Shown in pieces: positions 50,758-60,857 of a DNA stretch of 64,000 nucleotides. Under the pieces are notes generated by a model. It had not been told where the DNA came from, did no database searches, and was given only the letters and a program-made list of their open reading frames with translations. Position 1 is the stretch's first letter; every line of letters starts with the position of its first letter. The position numbers were made by a program, and so were the translations under genes. Location: positions 62,001 through 126,000 of the forward strand of contig DARO01000005.1 of assembly GCA_002504405.1 (NCBI GenBank). The letters are read 5' to 3'. The stretch is from Methanomassiliicoccaceae archaeon UBA71 (GTDB taxonomy: Archaea; Thermoplasmatota; Thermoplasmata; Methanomassiliicoccales; Methanomethylophilaceae).

Positions 50758-51525
50758 TCACATCATCGATTCGTAGAACGAGCGCCTGAGGCTCGCCTTG
50801 AACGCGCCTTCGTCCAGCTTCTCCATCAGCACCCTGCTGTCGGAGGGGCGGAAGTCTATCCCGTCGTAGCGGACGTCCGTGAGGGTGAGGGCGTCCGCCC
50901 TCCCTATCCCGAAGTTGATCTCCTTGCCTGCCAGAGCCTCCTCCACATCATCCAGAGTGCTGTGTCCCGATGCCACGGAGTCTATGGCGGCGGCTGTTCT
51001 CCTCACCATGTTCCAGAGGAAGAAACGCGCACGGTACGTCATGATGATGTTCCCGCCCTCCTGGGAGATGTCGATCGAGTCCACTGTGGCAACCGTCGGC
51101 TTTCCGTCCGGGCGGCAGAACCTGGCGAAGTCATGCCCCCCTACGAAAAGGCTGGCGCAATCCCGGGCCTTGTCGGCATCGGCATCTGGTGAGCGCAGAA
51201 CGTACCTGTACTCGCGTTGTGTGGCATGGCGGGGGTTGAACTCGTCATCCACGATCGCATAGGACAGGAAATGGACGTCATCGCACATGGCGTTCAACGC
51301 CCTTAGGACGGCGTCCGGGTCCTCCAGGTCTGAATGGAACACGGCGACGTTCCCTGTGGCGTTGACCCCCTTGTCGGTGCGGCTGGCCATCCTGAGGTCG
51401 CTGTGCTTGCACGCCCGGCGGACGGCGGAGATGATGTCCCCCTCCACCGTCCTGCAACCGGGCTGGATCTGGGAGCCGGAGAACCCTTCTCCCAGGTAGG
51501 CGATCTTCGTTGCGATGCGGATCAT
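50758..51525 (-). CDS. truA: tRNA pseudouridine synthase A
   Basis: 255 residues. The catalytic motif ASRTDKGVNATGNV carries the Asp; NPRHATQREYRYVL and FFLWNMVRR are further TruA blocks. Modifies positions 38-40 of tRNA. The ATG at 51525 overlaps the purD stop by 4 nt. Confidence 0.94.
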   Translation of the reverse strand: MIRIATKIAYLGEGFSGSQIQPGCRTVEGDIISAVRRACKHSDLRMASRTDKGVNATGNVAVFHSDLEDPDAVLRALNAMCDDVHFLSYAIVDDEFNPRHATQREYRYVLRSPDADADKARDCASLFVGGHDFARFCRPDGKPTVATVDSIDISQEGGNIIMTYRARFFLWNMVRRTAAAIDSVASGHSTLDDVEEALAGKEINFGIGRADALTLTDVRYDGIDFRPSDSRVLMEKLDEGAFKASLRRSFYESMM

Positions 51526-52844
51526 GCGGAACGGAGTCCCCTCATGTGGTCGACCCTGCGCTGGACCAGCTCGCGGGTGCCTATGTCGTGGCGGACCGAT
51601 ATCGCATCGCACTTCACAAAGTGCAGGGCCTTCTCGCAGTTCTGTTCGGCCTCTTCCAGGGATGCTCCCATTCCGACGACGCCGACCGATCTGGAGGTCC
51701 CGGTGACGAGCTTCCCGTCCTTCATGTCGACATTCGCATAGTAGGCCACGGCGCCGCAGTCCCTTATGGAATCCTCGTCCACGGAGATCTCGTGACCGGA
51801 CTCTGACTTCACGCCGTACCCCCTGGGCACGACGTACTTGCATACCGTCGCCTTCTTGGAGAATCTGACGTCCCCCTCCAGGGAGCCCGTAGCCATGCGG
51901 AAGCAGACGGCTTCGAAGCTGTCCTCGAGTATGGACAGGACGTTCATGGCTTCGGGGTCCCCGAATCTGGCGTTGATCTCTATGATCTTCGGTCCCTTAA
52001 CCGTGAGCATGAACTGCCCGTACATGGTTCCCCTGTACGGGCATCCCTCAGCCGCCATGGCGTCGACGATGGACTGCAGGATGGCCAGAGCCTCCCTCCT
52101 CTCGGACTGGTTTATGAAAGGCAGGAGGTGGTCCGAATCTGTGTACGATCCCATGCCTCCGGTGTTGGGCCCCACATCGCCCTCGTAGGCGCGCTTGTGA
52201 TCCTGGACGAGGGGGAGCGGTACAATGTGCTTCCCGTCCACGAACACCATCTGGGTGAACTCCTCTCCCACCGCCTTCTCCTCGAGGATGACGCCGGCGC
52301 CACCTATGTTCTGGTCGAAGATCTCGTTGACGTACTCCATCGTCTCCTCGAAGCTGTGGAGGTGCTCCCCCTGGACCTTGACGCCCTTGCCTCCGGTGAG
52401 TCCGACCGGCTTGACGACAATCTCGTGGTCTATCGTCCTCAGGTAGGCCTCGGCATCCGCAGCGTTGTCGAAATGGGCGAATCCGAGGTTCCCCTCGATC
52501 CCGTGCCTCTCGACAAGCTCCCTCATGAACGTCTTCGAGGTCTCGATGCGCGCCGCATCCTTCGTGGGCGAAGCGCACTTGATGCCTCTGGCCTCGAGCG
52601 CATCCACCAGGCCGACCTCCAGGGGGGCCTCGGGGCCGACGAAGGCGAGATCGACGCCCTTCTCCACGGCGAAGGCGCACACCCTCTCCACATCCTTCTC
52701 GTCGCACAGCAGGTGCTCCTTGGACCTGGCGATGATGCCCGGGTTGGCGTTCTTCATCACAGCGTAGATCTCGGAGCCGGAGCGGAACAGCGCCTCAACG
52801 GCAGCATGCTCCCTGCCCCCTCCGCCGACGGCGAGGACCTTCAT
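51522..52844 (-). CDS. purD: Phosphoribosylamine-glycine ligase
   Basis: 440 residues. N-terminal VLAVGGGGREHA, ATP-grasp region VVKPVGLTGGKGV, and GPNTGGMGSY, then EINARFGDPEAMNVL. Second step of purine synthesis. AAGGTGAC precedes ATG 52844; an upstream start at 52883 would overlap hypB. Operon hypB-purD-truA. Confidence 0.95.
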   Translation of the reverse strand: MKVLAVGGGGREHAAVEALFRSGSEIYAVMKNANPGIIARSKEHLLCDEKDVERVCAFAVEKGVDLAFVGPEAPLEVGLVDALEARGIKCASPTKDAARIETSKTFMRELVERHGIEGNLGFAHFDNAADAEAYLRTIDHEIVVKPVGLTGGKGVKVQGEHLHSFEETMEYVNEIFDQNIGGAGVILEEKAVGEEFTQMVFVDGKHIVPLPLVQDHKRAYEGDVGPNTGGMGSYTDSDHLLPFINQSERREALAILQSIVDAMAAEGCPYRGTMYGQFMLTVKGPKIIEINARFGDPEAMNVLSILEDSFEAVCFRMATGSLEGDVRFSKKATVCKYVVPRGYGVKSESGHEISVDEDSIRDCGAVAYYANVDMKDGKLVTGTSRSVGVVGMGASLEEAEQNCEKALHFVKCDAISVRHDIGTRELVQRRVDHMRGLRSA

Positions 52845-52854
52845 GTTGTCACCT

Positions 52855-53505
52855 TCAGAGCTTGAGGGCGGCGAGTATCTCATCCAGCCCCTGGTCCTTC
52901 TTTACGCTGCACATGTAGATGTTCTTTATGCCGCCGGTGAGCTTGTTGTAGTCCTTCGCGATGACCTGCGGGTCGACATCCACAGCATCGGCGATGTCGA
53001 TCTTGTTCAGGATGGCAATGTCTGAGTGTATGAAGATGTCGTGGTGCTTCCTCACCATGTCGTCTCCTTCCGTCGTGGAAACGACGACCACCCTGTAGTC
53101 CGTTCCGAGGGGGAAGTCGGCAGGGCAGACAAGGTTGCCTACGTTCTCGATGAAGACAACGTCGTAGTCATCCAGATCTATCTCGGACAGGGTCTTCCTT
53201 ATGAGGTTGGCATCGAGATGGCACTCGTGTCCGGTGTTGCAGTTCACGGAGTGGAGGCCGGACTTCTCGAACCTGGTGTAGTCGTCGGTCCCGGTGACGT
53301 CTCCCGCTATGGCGCACACGCGGACGCCCTTTGCCCTGAGCTTCTCTGCCAGTTTAATGATGAGGGCGGTCTTGCCCGCTCCGATGGAGCCCATGAAGTC
53401 GACAGATTTGACGCCCTTGCTCTTCATGAGGCGGTAGTTCTCATGGGCGACCTTGTTGTTCTCCTTCAGTACATCGATCTCCATTCCGGGCTGGACTATG
53501 TGCAT
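52855..53505 (-). CDS. hypB: Hydrogenase nickel-incorporation GTPase HypB
   Basis: 216 residues. P-loop FMGSIGAGKTALI, metal-site segment NTGHECHLDA (Cys and His for nickel/zinc), ENVGNLVCPADF and NKIDIADA. The N-terminal His-rich store of some HypB is absent. Required for [NiFe]-hydrogenase maturation; no hydrogenase gene is in the window. ATG 53505 sits 27 nt from a TATA box, so the mRNA is likely leaderless. Confidence 0.94.
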   Translation of the reverse strand: MHIVQPGMEIDVLKENNKVAHENYRLMKSKGVKSVDFMGSIGAGKTALIIKLAEKLRAKGVRVCAIAGDVTGTDDYTRFEKSGLHSVNCNTGHECHLDANLIRKTLSEIDLDDYDVVFIENVGNLVCPADFPLGTDYRVVVVSTTEGDDMVRKHHDIFIHSDIAILNKIDIADAVDVDPQVIAKDYNKLTGGIKNIYMCSVKKDQGLDEILAALKL

Positions 53506-53527
53506 GGCCGGTAGAATCCTGTGCATA

Positions 53528-53535
53528 CTATAAAG
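53528..53535 (-). promoter_or_regulatory. TATA box of hypB
   Basis: Minus-strand CTTTATAG is centred about 27 nt upstream of ATG 53505. Confidence 0.6.
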
Positions 53536-53633
53536 CTTATTCTTGTTACTGGATGCGGATCGCCTAGGCCGCGGGCGCCACGCGCGACTAAGAAACTGTG
53601 ATAAACCATCGGCCCATTCGAGTGCCGACGAGC

Positions 53634-54932
53634 ATGAGCTATTCCGAATCGCTTTCCAAGGCCCTCGGCTCCATGGGAGCCGTGGAGGGCACCAAGATGG
53701 TCATCGAGAGGGACGGCAGGACCTTCACGGGCACACTGATGCCCCATCATGAGTTCAGCGCCCCCGACGTGGTGATCCTGAAGATGAAGTCCGGGTACAA
53801 CGTGGGCGTAAAGATAACCGAGTCCACTACGATGAAGGTGCTGGAGGCCCCCGTCGAGAGGGTCAAGAAGGATGCGGAGGTAGAATTCCGCAAAGGCCTT
53901 CCTAAGATCGTCCTCATCGGGACGGGCGGCACGATCGCCTCATACGTGGACTACCGCACCGGGGCGGTCCACCCCGCGCTGTCCACCTCCGACATGGTGA
54001 ACGCCGTCCCGGAGATCAGGGACATAGCCAACATCGATGCCCGCGTGCTGTTCTCGATTTTCTCCGAGAACATGAATGTGGAGCACTGGCAGCAGCTCGC
54101 CCAGGCAGTTGCAGACGAGATCAACGCAGGGGCGGACGCCATCATAATCCCGCACGGCACTGACACCATGGGATACACCGCGGCCGCCCTATCCTTCATG
54201 CTCGGGGACGTTCCCAAGCCCGTCGTCCTGGTCGGGGCGCAGAGGTCATCGGACCGTCCTTCCTCGGATGCCTCCAGTAACCTCATGGCCTGTGCCAGGT
54301 TCTGCACCAAGGCCGGTCGCGCCGGCGTATACGTGGTCATGCACGACACATCCGGGGACGACTCCTTCGCGGTCCACTACGGGACCCGCGTGAGGAAGAT
54401 GCACACGTCCCGCAGGGACGCTTTCAAGAGCATAAACGCCGCGCCCGTCGCCCATCTGGACAAAGACGGGAAGATGGACGTGGCGATAGACGGGCCACCC
54501 ACAGGCGATGCCAAGGCGGTCGCCAGGACCGGGATGGAGCGCTCCTGCGTGCTCCTCCAGTACTACCCCGGCATGGATCCGGCCCTCTTCGAGGACATAT
54601 TCATGAAGTCCAAAGGGGTCGTGATCTCCGGCTCCGGGCTCGGACACGTCAATGAGAACATGATACCGCTGATTAAGAGGGCATGCGACAACGGCACCGT
54701 GGTGGTCCTGACGAGCCAGTGCCTCAACGGACGCACGAACCTCAACGTCTACAATACAGGCAGGGACATGCTCAGCGCAGGCGTGGTGACCGTCGAGGAC
54801 ATGCTGCCCGAGACCGCTTACGTCAAGCTCATGTGGGCCCTTGCAAACACCTCCTCGGTGGAGGAGGCCAAGGAGGTCATGAGGACCCCCATAGCCAACG
54901 AGATGTCCGACAGGAGGGTCATAGATGTCTGA
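53634..54932 (+). CDS. gatD: Glutamyl-tRNA(Gln) amidotransferase subunit D
   Basis: 432 residues. An N-terminal beta domain (to about 85) precedes an L-asparaginase-like domain with IGTGGTIASYVDYRTGAV and HGTDTMGYTAAAL, the two catalytic Thr motifs. It supplies ammonia to GatE. ATG 53634 is used; an in-frame ATA-region start at 53598 lies upstream of usual homology. Overlaps gatE by 8 nt. Confidence 0.96.
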   Translation: MSYSESLSKALGSMGAVEGTKMVIERDGRTFTGTLMPHHEFSAPDVVILKMKSGYNVGVKITESTTMKVLEAPVERVKKDAEVEFRKGLPKIVLIGTGGTIASYVDYRTGAVHPALSTSDMVNAVPEIRDIANIDARVLFSIFSENMNVEHWQQLAQAVADEINAGADAIIIPHGTDTMGYTAAALSFMLGDVPKPVVLVGAQRSSDRPSSDASSNLMACARFCTKAGRAGVYVVMHDTSGDDSFAVHYGTRVRKMHTSRRDAFKSINAAPVAHLDKDGKMDVAIDGPPTGDAKAVARTGMERSCVLLQYYPGMDPALFEDIFMKSKGVVISGSGLGHVNENMIPLIKRACDNGTVVVLTSQCLNGRTNLNVYNTGRDMLSAGVVTVEDMLPETAYVKLMWALANTSSVEEAKEVMRTPIANEMSDRRVIDV

Positions 54933-56793
54933 GGAATACGAGATGATGTGCGGCATCGAGATCCACCAGCAGCTCGGTACCAAGAAGCTGTTCTGCGACT
55001 GCGAGAGCCACCTGTGCGAGGACGGGTACGGGGCCATATACAGGAGGCTCAGGCCCACCACGTCGGAGATGGGGGAGGTCGACCGCGCCGCCCTGGCACA
55101 GTTCCAGAGGCACATGGGGTACAGGTACCAGTGCTGCCAGGGTACGAGCTGCCTCGTCGAGCTGGACGAGGAGCCTCCCCACGATGTGAACGCCGACGCC
55201 CTCCAGATCTCCCTGACGTTCTCCGAGATGCTGCATGCCAATGTGATCGACGAGATCCATTTCATGAGGAAGATCGTGGTCGACGGATCCAACACATCGG
55301 GGTTCCAGAGGACAGCCCTGATCGCCACAGACGGGTACATCGAGGTCGGTGACAGGAAGATCTCGATCCTGTCGGTGTGCCTGGAGGAGGACGCCGCCAG
55401 GAAGGTCGAGACCAAGGGGGACGAGATCCTGTATAGACTGGACCGTCTGGGCATACCGCTCATAGAGGTCGCCACCGGTCCGGACATGAGGACTCCCGAG
55501 GAGGTCATGGAGGTCGCGTACAGGCTGGGGACCCTCCTCAGGGCAACCAGGAGGGTCAAGCGCGGCATAGGAACGATACGTCAGGACCTTAACATATCGA
55601 TCCCCGGAGGAGCGCGCATAGAGCTGAAGGGCGTCGGAGACCTGAAGCTGATCCCCGAGTACGTGAGGAACGAGGTCGCCAGGCAGAGGATGCTCATCCG
55701 CATCAAGGGCATACTGAACGAGAGGGGCGTCGTGCCCGTCCCATTCGAGCCGGAGGACGTCACGGACGTGTTCGCGGGTTGCGAATCCAAGGTCATCAAA
55801 GGTGCCCTCGATGACAAGGGCAGGGTCATCGCCGTCAGGCTCCCCGGTTTCGCAGGTGTCATGAACGGCGACAACAAGACCCTCAGGCTGGGGTCCGAGA
55901 TGGCCCAGAGAGCCAGGACCCGCGGTGTGAAGGGGATATTCCATTCCGATGAACTGCCCAACTACGGCATAGAGCAGTCCACAGTAGATGCCCTGAGAGA
56001 GAGGCTCGGGATGACGGGACAGCACGATGCGTTCGTCATCTGCGCCGCCAGGGAGAAGAAGGCGGTCGATGCGCTGGAGGTCGCCGTCGCCAGGGCGAAC
56101 GAGGCCCTGGACGGGGTTCCGGAAGAGACCAGGGACCCCCTGCCGGACGGGACCACGAAGTACTCGAGGCCGCTCCCCGGCGCGGCCAGGATGTACCCGG
56201 AGACCGATGTCCCGCCCACCCTCATAACCGAGGAGAGGATGGCGTCCGTCAGGGACAACATGCCGGAGTTCCCGGAGCAGATCGAGAAGCGCCTTGTGGA
56301 GCAGTACGGCATCAACGCGCAGCAGGCCAGGCAGATCGTCAGGCAGTCCAACGACGAACTGTTCTCGAAGATCGCCGAGGACAGGTCAATGGCCCCTGTG
56401 GCGGCCACAATGTTCCTCAACACCTACACGGAGATGGAGCACGACGGCATCGACACCGGGGCGCTGACGGACGACATGATCATCGGCGTATTCGGAATGC
56501 TGAAGGAGGGGCGCTTCGCGAAGGAGGCCCTCCCGGCGCTCCTGAGGGAGATGGCGGTCGGCACATCCGCGGAGGATGCGATCAAGAAGCTCGGCTTGGA
56601 GGCCATGGACTCGGACGAGGCGGCCTCGGTCATCGAGAAGATCGTCAACGAGCGTGCGGACTTCGTTCGCGAGAAGGGCATGGGCGCCATTGGCGGCCTA
56701 ATGGGGCCGGTCATGGGTGCCCTGAGGGGCAAGGTCGACGGCAAGCAGGCCAACGAGCTCCTCGTGAAGGCTATCCAGAAGCTCCTTGGATGA
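54925..56793 (+). CDS. gatE: Glutamyl-tRNA(Gln) amidotransferase subunit E
   Basis: 622 residues. GatB-like core: CGIEIHQQLGTKKLFC, IPLIEVATGPDM, RRVKRGIGTIRQDLNISI; GatE-specific AspRS-like insert in the middle; YqeY-like helical tail at the C-terminus (AIGGLMGPVMGALRGKVDG). With GatD converts Glu-tRNA(Gln) to Gln-tRNA(Gln), archaea only. Confidence 0.96.
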   Translation: MSEEYEMMCGIEIHQQLGTKKLFCDCESHLCEDGYGAIYRRLRPTTSEMGEVDRAALAQFQRHMGYRYQCCQGTSCLVELDEEPPHDVNADALQISLTFSEMLHANVIDEIHFMRKIVVDGSNTSGFQRTALIATDGYIEVGDRKISILSVCLEEDAARKVETKGDEILYRLDRLGIPLIEVATGPDMRTPEEVMEVAYRLGTLLRATRRVKRGIGTIRQDLNISIPGGARIELKGVGDLKLIPEYVRNEVARQRMLIRIKGILNERGVVPVPFEPEDVTDVFAGCESKVIKGALDDKGRVIAVRLPGFAGVMNGDNKTLRLGSEMAQRARTRGVKGIFHSDELPNYGIEQSTVDALRERLGMTGQHDAFVICAAREKKAVDALEVAVARANEALDGVPEETRDPLPDGTTKYSRPLPGAARMYPETDVPPTLITEERMASVRDNMPEFPEQIEKRLVEQYGINAQQARQIVRQSNDELFSKIAEDRSMAPVAATMFLNTYTEMEHDGIDTGALTDDMIIGVFGMLKEGRFAKEALPALLREMAVGTSAEDAIKKLGLEAMDSDEAASVIEKIVNERADFVREKGMGAIGGLMGPVMGALRGKVDGKQANELLVKAIQKLLG

Positions 56794-56809
56794 CCATGTC
56801 AAACGGCTT

Positions 56810-56829
56810 ACCCGGGCATACGCCCGGGT
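56810..56829 (+). terminator. Hairpin after gatE
   Basis: ACCCGGGC-ATAC-GCCCGGGT, an 8-bp perfect stem 16 nt after the gatE stop; no T tract follows, so a terminator role is likely but not certain. Confidence 0.5.
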
Positions 56830-56911
56830 CCATCCGAGATGGATGGGTTAAAGTACTACCCTTGTTCTGAAAGCGACCGTGGCGTCCGAGAGGGCGTCCG
56901 GTCGTGATTTC

Positions 56912-57538
56912 ATGAAAGTTCTGCTTGTCAATGGGAGCCCCCATGAGAAGGGATGTACATACACTGCGCTGAAGGAGGTAGCCGACACTCTCGGAGAAGA
57001 GGGTGTGGATTCCGAGATCCTCTGGATAGGGAAGGGGGATGTTCCCGGGTGCAGGGCATGCGGGTCCTGCAAGGGATCACTGCGGGGGTGCTCCATAGAC
57101 GACATCGTCAACAGGACTCTCGAGCGCATAGGCGAATTCGACGCTGTCGTCCTGGGGTCCCCGGTCTACTACGCGGGGCCAAGCGGGCAGATCTGCGCCT
57201 TCTCCGACAGGCTTTTCTATGCAAGCGGCGGGTGCATGGCCGGAAAGCTCGGGGCGGCGGTGGTCTCCTGCCGCAGGGGCGGGGCATCAGCCGCGTTCGA
57301 CCGTCTGAACAAGTACTTCACGATATCCGGCATGCCCGTCGTCCCGTCCCAGTACTGGAACCAGGTGCACGGGAACACTCCCGAGGAGGTCATCCGTGAC
57401 GAGGAGGGCATGCAGACCATGCGCACCCTGGCCAGGAACATGGCCTGGATGCTGAAGTGCATACAAGCCGGGAGGGAGGCGGGGATACGCATGCCCGAAC
57501 CGGAGCCATGGATCAGGACCAACTTCATCAGGGACTGA
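56912..57538 (+). CDS. NADPH-dependent FMN reductase / iron-sulfur flavoprotein family
   Basis: 208 residues, flavodoxin-like. VLLVNGSPHEKGCTYTAL binds FMN phosphate, CRACGSCKGSLRGC gives the four closely spaced Cys of archaeal iron-sulfur flavoproteins (spacing differs from ferredoxin), and GSPVYYAGPSGQ is the second flavin loop. Redox partner unknown. Start at 56912 after CGTGATTTC. Confidence 0.88.
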   Translation: MKVLLVNGSPHEKGCTYTALKEVADTLGEEGVDSEILWIGKGDVPGCRACGSCKGSLRGCSIDDIVNRTLERIGEFDAVVLGSPVYYAGPSGQICAFSDRLFYASGGCMAGKLGAAVVSCRRGGASAAFDRLNKYFTISGMPVVPSQYWNQVHGNTPEEVIRDEEGMQTMRTLARNMAWMLKCIQAGREAGIRMPEPEPWIRTNFIRD

Positions 57539-57543
57539 ACGAG

Positions 57544-58764
57544 ATGTCGGGCGGCAGTCTGAGAACCAGGGTTGGATTCATAGGGGCCACAGGCGCACTT
57601 GTGGTCCTGTACTTCGCATCGGGGTCCCCCATCCCGCTCTACACGCTTTTCCAGGAGCAGATGGGGCTGACGCACTCCCAGCTCTCGATGGCATCCATGT
57701 GGTACCTCCTGGGGACAGTGATACCCCTGATGTTCATGTCCAGGATCTCCGACCACATCGGCCGCCGGCCGGCGACGATAATCATCCTCTGCGTCTCCAT
57801 AAGCGGATGCCTGACCTTCGCGTACATATCAAGTCCGGAGATGCTCATGGCCGGCAGGCTCATACAGGGTATTGCCAGCGGTCTGGGGTCCAGCACCATA
57901 GCCGCCTATGTCGTGGACCTGTCCGCGGGACTCCCGAAGTGGGTCGGCCCGATGATAACCAGCAGCGCGCCTACGCTCGGGCTGTCGACCGGGGCGTTCG
58001 TCTCCGGCGGGATAGCGAGTTACACCGAGATCACGTACACAGGCTACTTCGAGGTCGTCATCGCCGTCATATGCGTGATAATGGTGATGATCCTCCTGGC
58101 GAGGGAGACCATGGAGCGCAAGCCCGGCCTTGCCTGCTCGTTCATCCCGAGGTTCGCCCTACCCGCGGGTGCTCTGAGGCTGTATCTCGCATCCACGATG
58201 GTTTTCGTCGGAACATGGGCCGTCGGAGGGTTCTCGCAGTCCTTCAGCTCCACGATCGCCCTGGAGATGGCCGGCACGGACAACGCCTTCATCGCCGCAG
58301 GGGTCTTCACGTCCCTCCTTCTCCCGAATGTCGTCGGGAGCTTCTTCGCCAAGAGGTTCGAGACCCGTCAGGCGCAGAGGTGGGGGATGGCGTCCTACAC
58401 TGCGTGCATAGCCATGATGTACGTCTCCCTGAGCCTCGGTCTGCTGTGGGGCTTCATAGCGTTCAGCGTACTGGCAGGGGTCTCGCAGGGCATAGCCTTC
58501 ACCTCAAGCGTTACGGACATCATCTCGCGCGCCTCCAAGCCCCAGAGGGCAAGCACGTTCTCCCTGATCTACCTGACATCGTACGGCGGGGCGGCGATCC
58601 CGAATCTGGTCGTCGGGATGATCCCGGGGGAGTACGGGGTGCTGACGATCATGAGCTGGTACGTGGCCCTGGTCGTGGTGATGTTCGCCGCATTGATGCT
58701 CCTGTCCGCCCGCCCCTATCCCAGGTCCGAGGCAGCGGAGGTCTCGATGGATGGGGGTCAGTGA
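57544..58764 (+). CDS. MFS transporter
   Basis: 406 residues with 12 predicted helices. The loop-2/3 motif SRISDHIGRRPATIII is the MFS signature (Gx3D[RK]xGRR form). Drug/H+ antiporter-like arrangement; substrate unknown. It follows the flavoprotein by 5 nt, so they may be co-transcribed. Confidence 0.9.
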   Translation: MSGGSLRTRVGFIGATGALVVLYFASGSPIPLYTLFQEQMGLTHSQLSMASMWYLLGTVIPLMFMSRISDHIGRRPATIIILCVSISGCLTFAYISSPEMLMAGRLIQGIASGLGSSTIAAYVVDLSAGLPKWVGPMITSSAPTLGLSTGAFVSGGIASYTEITYTGYFEVVIAVICVIMVMILLARETMERKPGLACSFIPRFALPAGALRLYLASTMVFVGTWAVGGFSQSFSSTIALEMAGTDNAFIAAGVFTSLLLPNVVGSFFAKRFETRQAQRWGMASYTACIAMMYVSLSLGLLWGFIAFSVLAGVSQGIAFTSSVTDIISRASKPQRASTFSLIYLTSYGGAAIPNLVVGMIPGEYGVLTIMSWYVALVVVMFAALMLLSARPYPRSEAAEVSMDGGQ

Positions 58765-59336
58765 GGGAACCTGATCTCGAGCACCGACAGCTTCTCGAAG
58801 AACAGCCTCATCTCCCCTATGGTCCTGACATCCAGCCCGCGGAGGGCATCCTCCAATGCGCGAGGTTCCGTGAGGGATGACACCACGATGACGACCCTGC
58901 CGTCTGGGACGAGGTGGTCCGGTGCACCGGCGAGGAGCTCCGGGAGAGGCCCCAGCCCGTCCGGCCCCCCGGACCATGCTTTGGCGAGCAGCCCCTCCTC
59001 GTCCACGGGCAGGTAAGGCAGGTTGAAGACTATGGTGTCGAAGATGCCGTTCACAGAGCTGTAGACATCCGTCTCCACGACATCGACGGGGACTCCGTTA
59101 GCTTCCGCGTTCCTCCTCGTCAGGGCGACAGCGCGCGGGTTCACATCCCCAGCGGTGACGATGCATCCGTTCCTGGCACAGTGGATCGACACGACGCCTG
59201 ACCCGCATCCCACCTCCAGGACCCTCTCATCCTCGCGGACGTCCAGCGATTCGATCAGGAGGATGCTGTCCTCCGAAGGCGGGTACACCTCGGGGTCCTC
59301 CCCGATGATCAGCTCCGGGTCGTATTCCATGCCCAT
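58758..59336 (-). CDS. HemK/Mtq2-like protein methyltransferase
   Basis: 192 residues. AdoMet motif VLEVGCGSGVVSIH and catalytic NPPY variant NLPYLP; an N-terminal PPSEDSILL is typical of HEMK2/Mtq2, which methylates the GGQ Gln of release factor. The variation N-L-P-Y is seen in archaeal members. ATG 59336 or 59330. Overlaps the MFS 3' end by 7 nt. Confidence 0.85.
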   Translation of the reverse strand: MGMEYDPELIIGEDPEVYPPSEDSILLIESLDVREDERVLEVGCGSGVVSIHCARNGCIVTAGDVNPRAVALTRRNAEANGVPVDVVETDVYSSVNGIFDTIVFNLPYLPVDEEGLLAKAWSGGPDGLGPLPELLAGAPDHLVPDGRVVIVVSSLTEPRALEDALRGLDVRTIGEMRLFFEKLSVLEIRFPH

Positions 59337-59406
59337 GATGATGCCGTGATGGTTAATATGGGCGCGCCCGGCATCATACGTTATAGTTGGGATGCGATTC
59401 CCAGGC

Positions 59407-59985
59407 ATGATTCAGCTCGACATCCTCGCAGTGGGCAGCCTCAGCAGGGACGGGGACGGGAACGTCCTGGAGGCGCATTCCACATCCGTCCTCATCCGCG
59501 CCCCTGGGAGACTCATAGTCGTGGACCCCAGCACCAAGTACATGAGGCCCGCGGTCAAGACGTCCTTCAAGCAGATAGGGGTGTTCCCAAAGGATGTGGA
59601 CACGGTCATCCTGACCCACACCCACAGCGACCACATCGGGAATCTCGACCTGTATCCCCAGGCGAAGGTGTATGTGCACCGCGGAGGGAAGACGGAGATC
59701 CCGGGGGTCGTGATCGTGGATGAGGACGAGTTCAGAATCTGCGAGGGTGTGACCATGGTGCACACACCCGGTCATTGCACGGAGGAGAGCAGCGTCTTCG
59801 TCGATGCCGACAGGCACTATGTCATCGCCGGAGACGCGATACCCCTTGAGGACAACTTCTTCAAGAACGTCCCGCCGGCCCTGAACACGGACCGCAGGCT
59901 GGCGATGGAAAGCATTAAGAGGATTCGGGATTACGCTGATGTAGTCATCCCGGGGCACGGTTTCCCGTTCATGACGGACAGGTGA
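59407..59985 (+). CDS. MBL-fold metallohydrolase
   Basis: 192 residues. HTHSDHIGNLD is the metal motif; HTPGHCTEESSVF and the Asp of IAGDAIP provide other ligands, and PGHGFPF ends the fold. Glyoxalase II-like subgroup, substrate unknown. Divergent from the HemK-like gene; followed after 5 nt by the zinc-ribbon gene. Confidence 0.87.
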   Translation: MIQLDILAVGSLSRDGDGNVLEAHSTSVLIRAPGRLIVVDPSTKYMRPAVKTSFKQIGVFPKDVDTVILTHTHSDHIGNLDLYPQAKVYVHRGGKTEIPGVVIVDEDEFRICEGVTMVHTPGHCTEESSVFVDADRHYVIAGDAIPLEDNFFKNVPPALNTDRRLAMESIKRIRDYADVVIPGHGFPFMTDR

Positions 59986-59990
59986 GATCC

Positions 59991-60668
59991 ATGAAACAGA
60001 GAGAGATGCCTGACACCATCGTATACGAGTGCCCCGAATGCGGGGACGAAACAGAGCACACCATCCTCAAGGGGAGGATGGGGAAGGCCACCATCGAGGG
60101 CACGTTCAGATGCACGGGGTGCGGGCGCGTCACCAGCGAGACCATCAAGATCCCCTCCCTCATCGAGGTCCCCGTGGTATTCAGCGACGGGGATGTGTCA
60201 GAGACCACCAAGACGACCATCGAGAGCAACGATATCATCCAGATCGACGACGAGTTCGAACTGGATGACGGGAGGCTCGTGTGTGTGACGCACATAGATG
60301 TCGAGAACGGCTCCACGGTCAAGAAGGCCCTTGCAACCAAGGTCAAGAAGCTCTGGGTCAAGCGCTTCGATATACTGAATGTCAAAGTCTCGGTCAATGA
60401 CGGCCAGAAGACGTACTCCCTCAGGGTCCAGGCAGAGCCGGACGACGAGTTCGTAGTCGGAACGCAGATCGAGTTCGAGGACTTCGACTGCCTCATACAT
60501 GCGATAAAGACCAAGCACAGCCTGGTCAAGAGGGGTTCTGCCGAGGCCAGGGACATCACCAGGATCTACGGCAAGTACCGCAGGAAGCAGTACGATGTGC
60601 TGGACTTCGATGACGACGAGGAGTTCGACGAGAGCGACTACATACTCGATGACGACGAGGACGAGTGA
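59991..60668 (+). CDS. HVO_0476-family zinc-ribbon protein
   Basis: 225 residues. N-terminal zinc ribbon (CPECG, about 25 residues, CTGCG), beta-rich middle, and a strongly acidic C-terminal tail. An archaeal-only family (COG1326) of unknown function. ATG 59991 follows GTGAG. Confidence 0.82.
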   Translation: MKQREMPDTIVYECPECGDETEHTILKGRMGKATIEGTFRCTGCGRVTSETIKIPSLIEVPVVFSDGDVSETTKTTIESNDIIQIDDEFELDDGRLVCVTHIDVENGSTVKKALATKVKKLWVKRFDILNVKVSVNDGQKTYSLRVQAEPDDEFVVGTQIEFEDFDCLIHAIKTKHSLVKRGSAEARDITRIYGKYRRKQYDVLDFDDDEEFDESDYILDDDEDE

Positions 60669-60857
60669 CGCTGGTCCCAAAGGAGGAGGGCGGAGTCCCC
60701 GAACGGAAGCCAGTCGCCCAGTAGGTAGTGCGCCACTGCACGGACGTCCGATTCATCCCAACTCCGGAAATGCCATGTGTTCCGGCCCGATCGGTTCGAC
60801 TGTTAGCCGACGGCACATCGCCAGATTCCCCTGCAGGGAAGGGCCTAGCCGTACGGG
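60669..60857. other. Intergenic region between convergent genes
   Basis: Nothing recognised in 189 nt. Small GC hairpins occur, for example AGTG-CGC-CACT near 60727, but no T tract or RNA signature. Confidence 0.4.
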